In this document: positions 32,165 through 42,328 of the stretch, piece after piece
Layout: each line of letters starts with the position of its first letter
Position numbering within the stretch: the first letter of the stretch is position 1
From: Platerodrilus igneus
Lineage: Eukaryota; Arthropoda; Insecta; Coleoptera; Lycidae
Direction of reading: 5' to 3'
Length of the DNA stretch: 64,000 nt
Assembly: GCA_036346225.1 (NCBI GenBank)
Contig: JARFIW010000588.1
Span: forward strand, 5,151,501 to 5,215,500
The notes under the pieces: model-generated
Told to the model about the DNA's origin: nothing
What the model saw: only the letters and a program-made list of their open reading frames with translations
Databases searched by the model: none
Made by a program: the position numbers and the translations under genes

Positions 32165-34797
32165 CCAAATAAACCTGCACCTTGACGAAGTTCTTGATTA
32201 CTAGAACGTGTGGAACGGCTTGAGTGTTCCTATGAGCTAAAGAGCCGAACCAGAGGTTTTACCAAACTGGTGGGGGTCTTTGGTAAGGAATCAGACTAAG
32301 ACAGATATTACATGTGATTTTCCAATGCTCCACCCAAAGGTACTAGATTGGCCAGGAAGCGAGTTTTTTTTACCTGGAAATATTTTGAATTCTTCAAACC
32401 CTTGCTGTTCCAAACAATGTAGGGATCTTTAACGTGCGTGACAACTCTCACACAAAGGACCTCCATTTTACCTCTCATCCGAACGAGGGCGTATTTTTGT
32501 GAAAAATGCTCGTCTAACATTTTTCAAACGGACACTGTCAGGTTACGAACTCGGGACCTTGGACGTAGTAGTCACACACATACCAACTACGCCACGGAGC
32601 CGCCTACTAAGACAGATCCCCAAAAGAGTAGCTTCTTCGGTACTTAGAGTGGCAGAGTCGATAGGAGTCGGTTCGACATTCTAAGACACATCACTGCTAT
32701 GTGGAAGGCAACGGCAAACCACCACATTACCTTCCAAGTACACAGCGTACTTAAATTGTAATAAACGTGATGATATTCTCCGGGATAAATGATTCCGAAG
32801 TTAAAATAGTTCCCAATTCGGATCTCCGGGAGGGGACTACTCAGGAGGATACTATCGGAAAGTTCAGAATTAGAGTAGAGCTTGGAGTGTTAGAAGTATG
32901 AAGCAAAAACGTAAGCTAGAGAACTTGAAAATTGAAATGGATAGGTTATCACTCGACATAGTAGGCATCAGCGACGTTCGGTGACCACAGGCGGGGGATT
33001 TTTGGAGCAGAGGAAGGAAATTCGGGTGTGGGAATAGTTATGCAAAAAAAAAGAAAAAAGATAGGACACTGTGTAGAAAATTACTGACAAAAGAACGGCA
33101 GAGTACCCATGGTAGATTGGAATCTAAACCGATAAATGCAGTAATAATACAAGTAAAAATTCCCACCTCTAGCTACAGTGACGAAGACATACTAAAATAC
33201 ATAAAAGAACATGAAAGTTTAATAATTACGGGGGATTTTATTGCAGTGGTAGGTGAGGGTAGGGAATAAGCGGTAGTAGGTTTATTTGGTTTAGGCAAGA
33301 GAAACGACAGGGAAAATAGGCTGGTAGAATTTTGCGACAAGAACAATTTAACCATCACAAATACATTATTTCAACATCATGCTAGAAAACGATACACGTG
33401 GAAGATGCCAGGAGGTATAGGAAGATATCAAACAGATTACATTCTTGTTAAACAACGATTTAGGAATCAAGTAAAAGACTGTAGAAGCTATCCAGAAGTA
33501 AATATAGACACTGACCACAACGTCGCTCTTAAATTTAAAAATTTGAAAAAAGAAAAGGAAAAATTCACGTCGACTTTGAGAAACTAAAAGACAAATATAT
33601 CCACGAAAGATTTGAAAAAAAAAGTGAAATGAATGACTAAAACTTCTGATACTAAGGAAGTAGAAACAGAATGGAATAACATTAAATCCAACTTAGACAT
33701 GGCGGCCAGAAATATTCTGGAGTATACACAAAAAGAAAATAAAAAAACATGCATAACAAAGGATATTCGGAATATAATAGAAGAAAGATGAAAATATAAA
33801 AATAGATCAGACGAAACAGGAAAACAGAGATACAAATCCATAAAATGAAAAATTATTCGCAAATGCAGGAAAGCTGAAGAACAATGGATTGATGAAAAGT
33901 GTAAAGAGGTCCAAACTAAGATGGAAATAGAAAGTCAGACAAAGCATACAAACTAATTAGAATAAATTTTAGGGATATAAAACCATATAGCAAAAATATA
34001 CGGGACGCGGAATGAAATGTCATTATAGAGAAAGTAGAGAAAGTGATTAGATGGCAAAAATATATAGGAAATTTATATGCAGAAGAAGTACTAAAGCATT
34101 AGAACAAGAATCAGACATTGAAAATGATGACTTGGTATATCCTGTTAGAGATGAGTTTGAATTAACACTGAAGGATCTGAAAAATGGCAAGGCGCCGGGT
34201 ATAGATAAGGTACTGGCGGAAACTTTAAAAGCCGCTGGACAAGCAGTCACAGAACGTCTCTTTCAACTTGTAAACTATATATATGCGACTGACAAAATAC
34301 CCAAAAATTTCAAACGCAACATCATAGTAACTATACAAAAAAAAAGAGGTGAAAAGAGGTGAAAGAAGAAAATTGTTGAAAGTATATGTGTGGAGCACAG
34401 CACAGTACTTCTATGAAATAAGAGCAGTAGAAAAAACAAACAAAAAGAGATAGAGGCCTTCTGGAATTTTGTGCTTCGCATGTATGAAGTTGATTGACAG
34501 ACAAAGCTAAAAACAAATAGGTTATAGAAGTAGTAAAGTAAAGATATTTGTGAAAAACAAAAAAAAAGAGAAATAGAAGGGCAGGATTCGTTCTAAAGCG
34601 TTTTTGGGGAATAGTACGGCATATATTACAAGCAGAGATAGGAAAAAGGAGGTAGAGGTAAATCTAGATCAGACTATGGTACGTAGATAGTGATAGATGC
34701 AGACTGTGCAAATTTCTGGGAAATGTGTAGGTTAGTTCAGAATAGGAAACAATAAGGGTACGCGTCTAACCAGTACCAGGTCTGAAAACCTAATGTT
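32165..34797 (+). mobile_element. LINE copy E, internally deleted, with nested SINE
   Basis: It has the same 5' leader as copies D and F and occupies the same site relative to P2 as copy D does to P1. A SINE interrupts the leader (32307-32605). EN words are visible at 33230 (ITGDFIAV, where the GDFN box is mutated) and 33405-33587 (GIGRYQTDYILVKQRF). The RT N-terminus is open at 34051-34362 (LKNGKAPGIDKV). At about 34350 the text jumps straight into the third tail module seen in C and F, so motifs A-C are deleted. It ends near 34797. Confidence 0.8.
32307..32605 (-). mobile_element. tRNA-derived SINE, full-length copy
   Basis: On the minus strand it starts GGCGGCTCCGTGGCGTAGTTGG, which contains a perfect box A (TGGCGTAGTTGG). 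A mutated box B follows (GAGTTCGTAACC instead of GGTTCGAATCC), then the conserved body and 3' end. The 12-bp direct repeats ACTAAGACAGAT at 32295-32306 and 32606-32617 are its target-site duplication, cut out of the LINE E leader. Transcription would be by RNA polymerase III; mobilisation would need a LINE partner. Confidence 0.85.
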
Positions 34798-34799
34798 TA

Positions 34800-36074
34800 T
34801 GACTTCTTTCCCTATATCTTCTTCTTTGGCCCTAACTTCAGCAACCATTAAACCCGCTGTTTGTGCTTCCTCACAATTGAATATCAACTTTGCCAACAAA
34901 TCGTTGATATAACCACTTATAGTAAATGTTTCAAAACATATTTTAACTTTAAAATGGCTCAACCAATCACAGGCCAAAATGACGTTGCGAACTAACGATG
35001 GTACAACTGCACATACCGACTTAAACAAAATGCATCCCATCTCAAATTCTACTAACACCTGTTGTCTGGGCTCATTCTCTGCACTCTGCCTTCTGTCCAT
35101 TCGTAAATCTAGTTGCGTATTTTGCCGCCAGTTTTTTTTCCGATAACTATGATCTATTATTTTCCCTTAGAACTGCCCCGCTCCAAATAAAAACCATCTC
35201 TACGACTTTGAGAACTAACCATTTCGACCAAATTTCCTCAATATTTCTCTAATTCATCTACAGTTCGATAACCACCATAAAAAATAACTCTACTTTAAAA
35301 TCAAAGTGAGCAACCACTGATTTTATAATTTCGCACTCAAAAAATTTTGTCCAAATAACTGCATCCCTTAACAATCCTAATAAAATAATCGATTTTCAAT
35401 CTTGATTTGTACTCCCCAAACTTTAAATTACGAAACGGTTCAAGCCGCTTTTCAGAATTTCAGTACCATTCTAAAAACAACGTTTTAAACTTATGAAAGT
35501 TTTTAAAATAATCTTTTTTTTTTATAAATGCCCAATCGGCAGACCTTTTTAACGTTTTGATTGCGAAAATTACCTATTTATCTTCCGGAACGCCCGTTTC
35601 GGTCAGCATATAATCTAATTCATTAACAAATGTTAAAGGGTATCGTGATTTCTCTAGTCTGAATATTAAATTTGAACCTCCCGATTCTTTAAGCTATGTG
35701 ATATATGTACGATCTCTTTTACTTGGTCCAACTTCGCCTTTACTATAACGAGTTTCCGCTTTACTAAGCGTATCATGTTGAACAAAAATTTCTAATCTAA
35801 TAACTTTTACTAACATTTTGTTTTACACCCTCTACACCCATTAAAACTTGTTCTCCCATTTCAAAAACATTCTCACACACGTTTTTCGTGATATGATTCG
35901 AATTATAATTGACAATCTTAAAATACGAATCTAATTTTTTAACGAAACTATTATTATTTTGCAAATAATTCATATTAGTCAGTAACGTCTTATTACATTC
36001 CAATAATCTTTTGATGGAATTTCCAACTGAATCTGTCTCTGACTCCACGCAACTTCTATTCTTTTTCGGTGCCA
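34800..36074 (-). pseudogene. Ty3/gypsy gag-protease relic
   Basis: On the minus strand it begins MAPKKNRSCVESETDSVG at 36074. It continues through gag words in shifting frames (YPLTFVNELDYMLTETGVPEDK near 35620; KTLKRSADWAFIKK near 35540; a further gag C-terminal stretch to about 35130). It ends with an open piece (35100-34732) containing VPSLVRNVILACDWLSHFKV, the C-terminal half of a gypsy-type aspartyl protease. No RT follows. Stops at many points. Confidence 0.6.
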
Positions 36075-36095
36075 TTCTTTCAAAGTATTCAATAT

Positions 36096-37207
36096 TGTTA
36101 CGAGCTACTATTAGGCAACCCGTCAAACACACAAGAGCCGTAAGCAACGTATATACTAGAAAAGCCTAGAATTTTCTAGCATTTACTGGACTATGAATCA
36201 TCTTTTTAATTCAGGGTATATATAAGACCGCTGATAAATGTAAGAGTCAGTCTATATCAGAATGTCGTATATAAATCATCTCGAATATAGTTAGTTGTTC
36301 GTTACGTTCTGAAAGTCTTTAGTAAATATAAATCTGTATTATGTGAAAGTATCTATTGTATCGACAGCTTGTCGAATACATAAATAGACAAAAGTGTAAT
36401 AAATAAATAGTAGTGTTTAGTGTTGTTAAAAAACTTATGGTTAAGAATTTAGTTTAAGAAGATATTAGTGCTTGTAAATTCATTAGTGTGATAGTGCTTG
36501 AACCAGCTCCCTCAGAAAGCTAAGAAATTCCAGAAGGTGCGGAAACGAGTAGTTGCCCTTGCAGATGTTGGCCCAGGCTAGCGGCAACCCTCTCATGTGG
36601 TATTTTCGTGATCCTTTAAGTTTTACCTGTTACAACCTGTGGATATGTAATAATAACTCGTAGATGGATTTATGTAGTTTAATGAATTGTAACCAATGTC
36701 ACAAAATAAAAAAAACAAACACAGCTAAATAAAAATTAATGCAGCACGCACCGTAACTACCCTGTGGCCAGCGGCGTTGCCATTAAAAAATTAAACAAAG
36801 GAACAATACTACAACTATAACTTATCTGTAAAGTACAATCCAAACTGATCCTCATTAGCATCCACTATCACTGCTACACTCTTACGGACAAATCTATCAT
36901 TTATTTGCAACGCAAAGTTCACAAATTAACTGGGTTCTAGAACAACCGACACGCGTTTTTATCACGTGCCGCACTCCTCGCACGCTTCACCCCGACTGAC
37001 CTTTACCTATCGGACCAACTTAACCCTTACGGCTTCTTCTAGCTACTATTATAGGGGGCGGCCTAGTACATGCTTCATTGTTAATTGGACTGAAAACATT
37101 TATAAATAAGGCATATACTGTTAATTAGACTTGTGAACAGTGAGTAATAAAGACTTTTGTTATTACTTGTTTTAAATTGGTGAAACGCGGTAGTAGTAGC
37201 CTCTACA
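36096..37207 (+). mobile_element. Solo LTR-like insertion, family 3
   Basis: Starts TGTTACGAGCTACTATTAGG and ends GTAGTAGCCTCTACA, so the ends are imperfect inverted repeats. It is flanked by ATAT at 36092-36095 and 37208-37211 and is 1112 bp long. It carries a TATA box and initiator near 36217-36250 and TAATAAAG near 37144, about 65 bp from its 3' end, the usual place for an LTR polyadenylation signal. It was inserted just upstream of the gypsy gag start. Confidence 0.7.
36217..36250 (+). promoter_or_regulatory. LTR core promoter
   Basis: TATATAAG is followed after about 30 bp by TCAGT, the same TATA-initiator geometry as the host genes, within the solo LTR and pointing to its 3' side. Confidence 0.55.
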
Positions 37208-37446
37208 ATATATAGTTTTTTAATATATTAATGTTTCACAATATGCTGGACTACTGTATAAACCATTTTTGTTTTGTACCTCAACCATATTCAATTCCCA
37301 TAATATGGGCCTTGCTGTATAAGTGCTTTATTTTTCATTTGCACTCGCATCTACTAAGCAAACAGACTATTCTAATCCTACCTTCTTGTCATTCTCATAA
37401 GATATCCAATATTGTTGATCTTCCACACATTATTTTTCAGGTCTTT

Positions 37447-37462
37447 TGTTCGGGCGCCAGAT
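37447..37462 (-). other. Retroelement primer-binding site (tRNA-Lys type)
   Basis: On the minus strand ...CGTTACA-TC-TGGCGCCCGAACA: an LTR end (TTACA) followed by 13 nt complementary to the tRNA-Lys 3' end as used by many gypsy elements. This fits the 5' LTR/leader of the minus-strand gypsy whose gag starts at 36074, which would place its LTR above 37462. Confidence 0.5.
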
Positions 37463-38130
37463 GTAACGGTTATGTTTTATTTGATAACACATTTCAACTG
37501 TCGGGTGAGTTGTTACTCTTAGGGGGTGTTTTGAAAATACAGGGAACAACTTCAATATCAAAGAAACACGCCACGGTATATTAAATAGCTTTAATCAGCT
37601 TTAATATACATCAAAATCGATACAAAGTTTAAAAAGCAAAAACCATCACATCTTTCAAAATGACAATCCCCTCAGTCATTTTTAAGGGTCTCAAGTGACC
37701 TTTAAAAATGAACAAATTTTTACATACCTTAACACAACATTTACTATAGGGGAATTCAACACAGTCAGGGCGTACCTACTAGAACGATCAAATAATAAGA
37801 AAATCTCGTTTACGTCGCCTCTCTAATAGATTCCAACCCTGCAACTTGGTTCCCAATAGTTCGGTTTGATTTTTAGACAAATTTAAATCCCGTACTAAGT
37901 CGTTGTGCTCATATTATACGTTATTATACGTTTGGAAATCGGTATCCCTATTTTCTTTTATAGGTTCAATAATATTATTTTAGCAGAATTCATATCATCG
38001 TCAAGTGTATAAGATTCCGGTTGTTTGGGGGCAAGTAAATTCTACCTGTAAAAAACTGGTGTGAGAGCTTACTGCAGACTAGGGTACTGTACAGTATGTT
38101 TCGACTTCAGTGAAATTTCATATATATTCG
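37463..38130 (-). other. Probable gypsy 5' LTR, boundary unclear
   Basis: By position it should be the minus-strand LTR. The far end could not be fixed because no flanking duplication was seen. It contains an inverted pair ttttaagggtc/gacctttaaaa near 37680-37705. Confidence 0.3.
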
Positions 38131-38460
38131 TCAAGCAAAAAAGTAATCTATAACATGATCTTCAGGCTCTCCCCACATCATAGGCAGTGACTTACGGGTA
38201 CCGTTGAGCCATTTTCTTAGGTTCGCAGCACACCTAGCGCAAATGATATACGGCGTCCAAGGTTTAGCCTGATTTCTTAGTTTGCACCTAAAATAAAGCT
38301 CATAAGCTTTTTTGATTAACGTAGTTAGTACATTTTTATGAGATTTAATGGTAAACTCGCCACATACGTAACATAACGTATCCTTTTGATTTACACTCTC
38401 GCGATACTCTATAAAATCTATCAGCAACATAGGTTGTATAATCCGTGACAAAGGTTTCAT
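38131..38460 (-). pseudogene. Zinc-binding-domain fragment of a repeated insect protein family
   Basis: 109 codons starting MKPLSRIIQPM. C-x2-C (LCYVCGEF) lies near residue 30 and a second C-x2-C (IICARCAANLRKWLN) near residue 75. It ends MMWGEPEDHVIDYFFA before a stop. From memory, the pattern CVCGE-(x)n-KKAY-LYF-C-...-C-x2-C-x3-LR-W-...-P-(M)-W-EP--H recurs in many copies in arthropod genomes, usually completed by a final CYFC. Here the last cysteines are lost, so the third metal site is broken. A mobile-element origin is likely; function unknown. Confidence 0.45.
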
Positions 38461-38779
38461 GGCACCGGAGGTCAGAGCGTGTCATAAACGGATGCCTGTA
38501 GGACACCAGGGCATCAGCCTTAACTGGGTGATGCTGCTCTGCCCAGGCAGACTATCACTACAGCGGTTCTCGTGAGAACGCAATGATATTAATTAAAAAA
38601 GAAACAGTATAAGAAATACACCTGACAAAACACAACAGCCGTAGAAATAGATGAATCCCGAATAGAGGTATTTTGCGCTATATGTTATCCGCAATCACAC
38701 TAGGAGAAATACAAAGACAGCGAACGAGATGGTCAACAGACGCCTCTTTCTATGTTATTACCCAACAACTCACTGCAAA
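38461..38779. other. Short non-coding stretch
   Basis: No open frame. Contains gggcatcagcct/gggtgatgct words that can pair locally. Nothing recognised. Confidence 0.35.
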
Positions 38780-39104
38780 ATAAACTTTACAAGTATAGAT
38801 CTGCACTATACAAAGAACAAGTACAAGTGCACCAAAACTTCAAAATAACAACCAAACAGAAAGAAACATACGCCACAAAGCAAACAAAGACGTAACACTA
38901 GAAGACACACAAACCCATAATAACCAGAAAGAAAGACAAATAAATTCAAAACTGCCACACGAAACAACACAAGATTCAAACAACGAAATCGCAGAAATAC
39001 AAGAAAAATTTGAAGTAACATACATAGAATTCAAAGACACAAACAATGACATCAATCCGTTCATGCACAAAATACCAGAAAATACAAAGATAAATACACT
39101 AAAT

Positions 39105-39390
39105 TTGATTTTTCAATGCTTCACCCGAAGGTACAATATTGGCCAGGAAGAGAGTTTTTTAACGGGAAATTTTAAATTTTGTTAGTCTTGCTGTTCCAAG
39201 GAAGGTAGGGATCTTTAACGTGCGTGACAACACTCACACACAGGACCTCCATTTTACCTCTCATCCGAACGAGGGTATATTTTTGTGAAAAATACTCGCC
39301 TAACATTTTTCAAGTAAACCGTGTCGGGATTCGAACCCGGGACCTTTAGCTTAGTAGTCGTACGCATACCTACTACCCCACGAAGCCGCC
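39105..39390 (-). mobile_element. tRNA-derived SINE, third copy
   Basis: Same body as 32307-32605. Box B GGTTCGAATCC is intact, box A is decayed (TGGGGTAGTAGG). Flanking AGATAAATAC (39089-39098) and AGATAATTAC (from 39397) form an imperfect target duplication. Confidence 0.8.
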
Positions 39391-39783
39391 CAAAAATAGA
39401 TAATTACAACAATTGTATACGTTAACACAGTCATAGGAAACAAAATACAAAACAACACAACTATGTAAGAACTACAACAAGGAACCTACTCAACTACTCA
39501 ACATAACAAAAATCCATACAAAACATAAACAATTAACGGACAGCAAACAAAAAAAACAAACAATATCACCGTGACAACACATAATACAAACAAATGAAAA
39601 CTGATAGAAGACACAGGACAGCTACTACAATAAATAAAAGAAAAATATTGGGAAAAAAAAACAAAAAGTAATAGGAGAAATGCCGAAAATAAAAGCAATA
39701 GAACAACTAGACAAAAAGAAACAAAAACTACAAGTCCTAGCCGAAAGATACCAAAAAATAACAGGAAAGAACAAAACAAAACA

Positions 39784-40550
39784 TGTTACGTGCCAAATTG
39801 GCACTAAATATTGTCTTAGCTTAATTTTTATGTGCGGAAGTTTTCGCGCCTTAAAATTTAAAAGACTTGGCGTGTATTTTCGTCACGCCAGAGGGCGTTT
39901 GCGCGAGATCGCGCGGGAACTTCGCGCCAACGCGTGGAAAGAACAAAAGTGGGGAGTTTCCGTAAAGTCGCTTAGGAAACGGGGCTTTTTTTGCCTTTGA
40001 TCTTCGTGAAGAGCGGTTTTGTCAGGTATTGTATCGTGCCTTATCTTTATTTATGTAGATATCCTTGCCTGATTATCTTTGTTTGTCGCCCTTATACTTG
40101 TTCCTGCCCTTTCCCTACATAGGTAGAGGTAATTTGTAGCCGTTGGCCGAACCGCATTCCACGCCGGAGCACCATCTTTAATCACTCCGGAGTGGAGCCC
40201 TGAGATCCAGTCGAAGCCATTTGGATGGACGTTAGGCGTACCTTTCGTTAATTGGCTTAAAAGGGCCATCAGTAGCCCTGATGGACTTCAACAGAAGCCA
40301 ACTTTAACTCAACCCCACAGGACGTCGGATTTCTTATGTAAGTACTTTAATTGCTTAATTTGTTCGCTAATTTAATTTATATTTTTCCGCAATGGCGGAT
40401 TTAATTTGTTATTGGTGACGTCATTGTCAGATGGCCGCGCTAAAGCCTATGTAAAGCTTGGAGCTACCACCTGCCCCTAGCGTCGCTGTTTCCGCGCTTG
40501 CGGGATTGCTATTATAAACCTTTAAATTGTGCAATTATGAACTTTAAATT
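39784..40550. mobile_element. GC-rich insertion in the AC-rich LINE
   Basis: About 770 bp of clearly higher GC content (for example gcgcgagatcgcgcgggaac near 39900) with CpG preserved, placed between two parts of one LINE ORF. AAACAT lies on both sides (39779-39784 and about 40556-40561). It begins TGTTACGTGCCAAATTGGCA, like the solo LTRs, but the 3' end does not show a clean CA. It has a GTAAGT word near 40340. Possible solo LTR; type uncertain. Confidence 0.4.
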
Positions 40551-40705
40551 GTGAGAAACATTCATCCAAAACCAAAGAAAATGCTACCGAATTGTAGACA
40601 GAACCGAAATCACAATAAACAATCCACCAAACATAACAGACACTGACCACTTTCGGAACATTGTATGGTCCAACCCAACACAACACCACCAGCACCCACA
40701 TTGCA

Positions 40706-41648
40706 TTGAATTTGTTATTTAAACAACAATCTAAATTTATGGTAAACATGAGTCTATGGACGGCGCATCTTTGTGTTGAATTTAAATTGTGTTTGCCATA
40801 TTCTTAAATGGTCCATTCAAGATTGCTGGATGGGTATAGTAATTTTCACACATTTTGAATGGTTCAAGCAAATTTTTGAATAAACCAGAAAAGTGCTATA
40901 AATTCGGCTAGAAATTAGATCAAAATGGAAAGAGGATAAACTTAATGCACAAGAGCGAATGCTAGTTTTAGTGAAAAATGATAAACTGCCTCCGTTAGAG
41001 TGGCAATTAGCACATATTGTGATTCAGGGTAAAGACAATAAGGTTAGAGTTGTGCACTTAGAACATAAAAACGGTATTTTAGTAACGTCAGTATCCAAAA
41101 TTTGTATTCTTCCCAGTGAAGAGAATACTGATTGAATTTGATATAAAAATGTTTTGTAGTTATTATGTTTGAAGTTTAGTTAAGGTTCTATGGATCAATC
41201 TTCGATCCATTGGCATACTTATTTATTTGTGTTCTTGTAAACCATATTTGTTGTGTTACTGTTAATTGAAGTATTTTTCTTTACTTATTTTTGTAAAATT
41301 GTCAGGGTGGGCAGTTTATGGTAGCAACAAGCAATCATCTTTGTATTTATAGTTGGGTGAACCTTGAACTATGCACTAGCAAAAAAACAAAAAGGGAGTA
41401 AAAGTCGTGTCAGTTTTTAATTTGGCTGATAACAAATCTTTTTTTGCTACTTTTAATATTTTGTATGAATTGTTAGTTAGGTATTTTTCTAAATACTGTA
41501 GTTATGATAATTATTTATTGCTAATTAATACAAACTAGAGTCTACGTCAATTTCATTGAATTTGTTATTTAAGCAACAATCTAAATTTATGGTAAACGTG
41601 AGCCTATGGACGGCGCATGTTTAAGCTGAATTTAAATTGTGTTTGCCA
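40706..41648 (+). mobile_element. Internally deleted BEL/Pao element
   Basis: Order: the 3' part of a 5' LTR (40706-40798), leader (40799-40910), the last 74 codons of pol (40911-41135), a 3' untranslated region, a purine-rich tract (gggtggg, 41306-41312) and a 3' LTR starting TGGTAGCAACAAGC (41319-41648). Leader and pol end are fused, so gag, protease, RT and most of integrase are deleted. Confidence 0.7.
40911..41135 (+). pseudogene. BEL/Pao integrase C-terminal tail
   Basis: An open frame of 74 codons ending in a natural stop. MLVLVKNDKLPPLEWQLAHI and VRVVHLEHKNGI match the domain found at the very C-terminus of BEL/Pao pol (pattern: L-I-K-D-D-x-x-P-P-x-x-W-x-L-G-R-I, then a chromodomain-like strand pair). 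No start codon in frame; it survives as a remnant only. Confidence 0.75.
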
Positions 41649-42328
41649 ACCTGCATATTAAGATTAAAGGGGTTCAACTTTTTTTTATTTGCCATATAGA
41701 TTGGAAAGTTTTCACATATAATGCCAGTTTTCTATTTCTTTACTAGACCACATTTAAATAATGCGTGCACGATTTTCAGAAAACAGTGTACCGAAAACCT
41801 AGTGAGTAAAATGACGAATAGATTTTTTAAAAAGTCTGAGCTATTTTTCAAGGGTAATTATAATATCTGAATTTTGAAAAGTACTGCATCATGTTACAAG
41901 AAATTAAACACTTCACATACAAATATTTCTTATAATACATTTTTAACAATAACGTACAATGTGCTGGCATAAATTTTGTTAATTCGAAAACTTGACGCTA
42001 CAAACGACATTTCATCGGTCTTACCATATTAATAAAAATATTTTGTCGAATAGATGTAACACTTATTAAATATCATAATACTTCAAATTGCAACTAGTAT
42101 TAATAATGATGTTCCTGGTTGATGATGAATTCCATGATGTGGCCAGTGATGGGGTGGTTCATGGTGTGGTAGATGATGTGGAAAGTAGTGATGAGGAGGT
42201 TCGTGATGCGGTGGAGGTGGTGGTGGGTAATAATGATGTGGTGGTTCTTGATGTGTGGAATGTGATGATCATGCTTAAATCCATGTTCATATCCTTCAGG
42301 TGTAGGAGAAGAGAATGAAGTGGCTGCT

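Larger units (their letters stand above)
38780..40705 (+). mobile_element. AC-rich LINE relic, interrupted twice
   Basis: Three AC-rich pieces read as one protein order. The first (38815-39104) contains KFEVTYIEFKDTN. The second is 39391-39783 (open 39680-, with QLDKKKQKLQVLAERYQKI). The third is 40555-40705 (YRIVDRTEITINNPPN, then HFRNIVWSNPTQH). They match the linker that precedes RT in R2-like or related LINEs of arthropods as I remember it. A SINE (39105-39390) and a GC-rich insertion (39784-40550) separate them. The RT itself is lost, and a BEL element starts at 40706. Confidence 0.5.

Noticed and set aside
36600..36640. Ending the 36-kb solo LTR at ACCTGTTACA
   Set aside because: The flanks then show no duplication; ending at 37207 gives ATAT on both sides, matching inverted ends and a polyadenylation signal in the right place.
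37231..37584. 117-codon plus-strand frame (MFHNMLDYC)
   Set aside because: It crosses a minus-strand primer-binding site and LTR end, so it is antisense to retroelement leader and LTR.
38806..39779. Minus-strand cysteine/leucine/valine-rich frames
   Set aside because: Antisense of the AC-rich LINE; composition artefact.
42088..42318. Plus-strand frame opposite P3 exon 2 (Val/Asp-rich)
   Set aside because: It is the antisense of His codons (GTG/ATG/GAT) and has no independent support.
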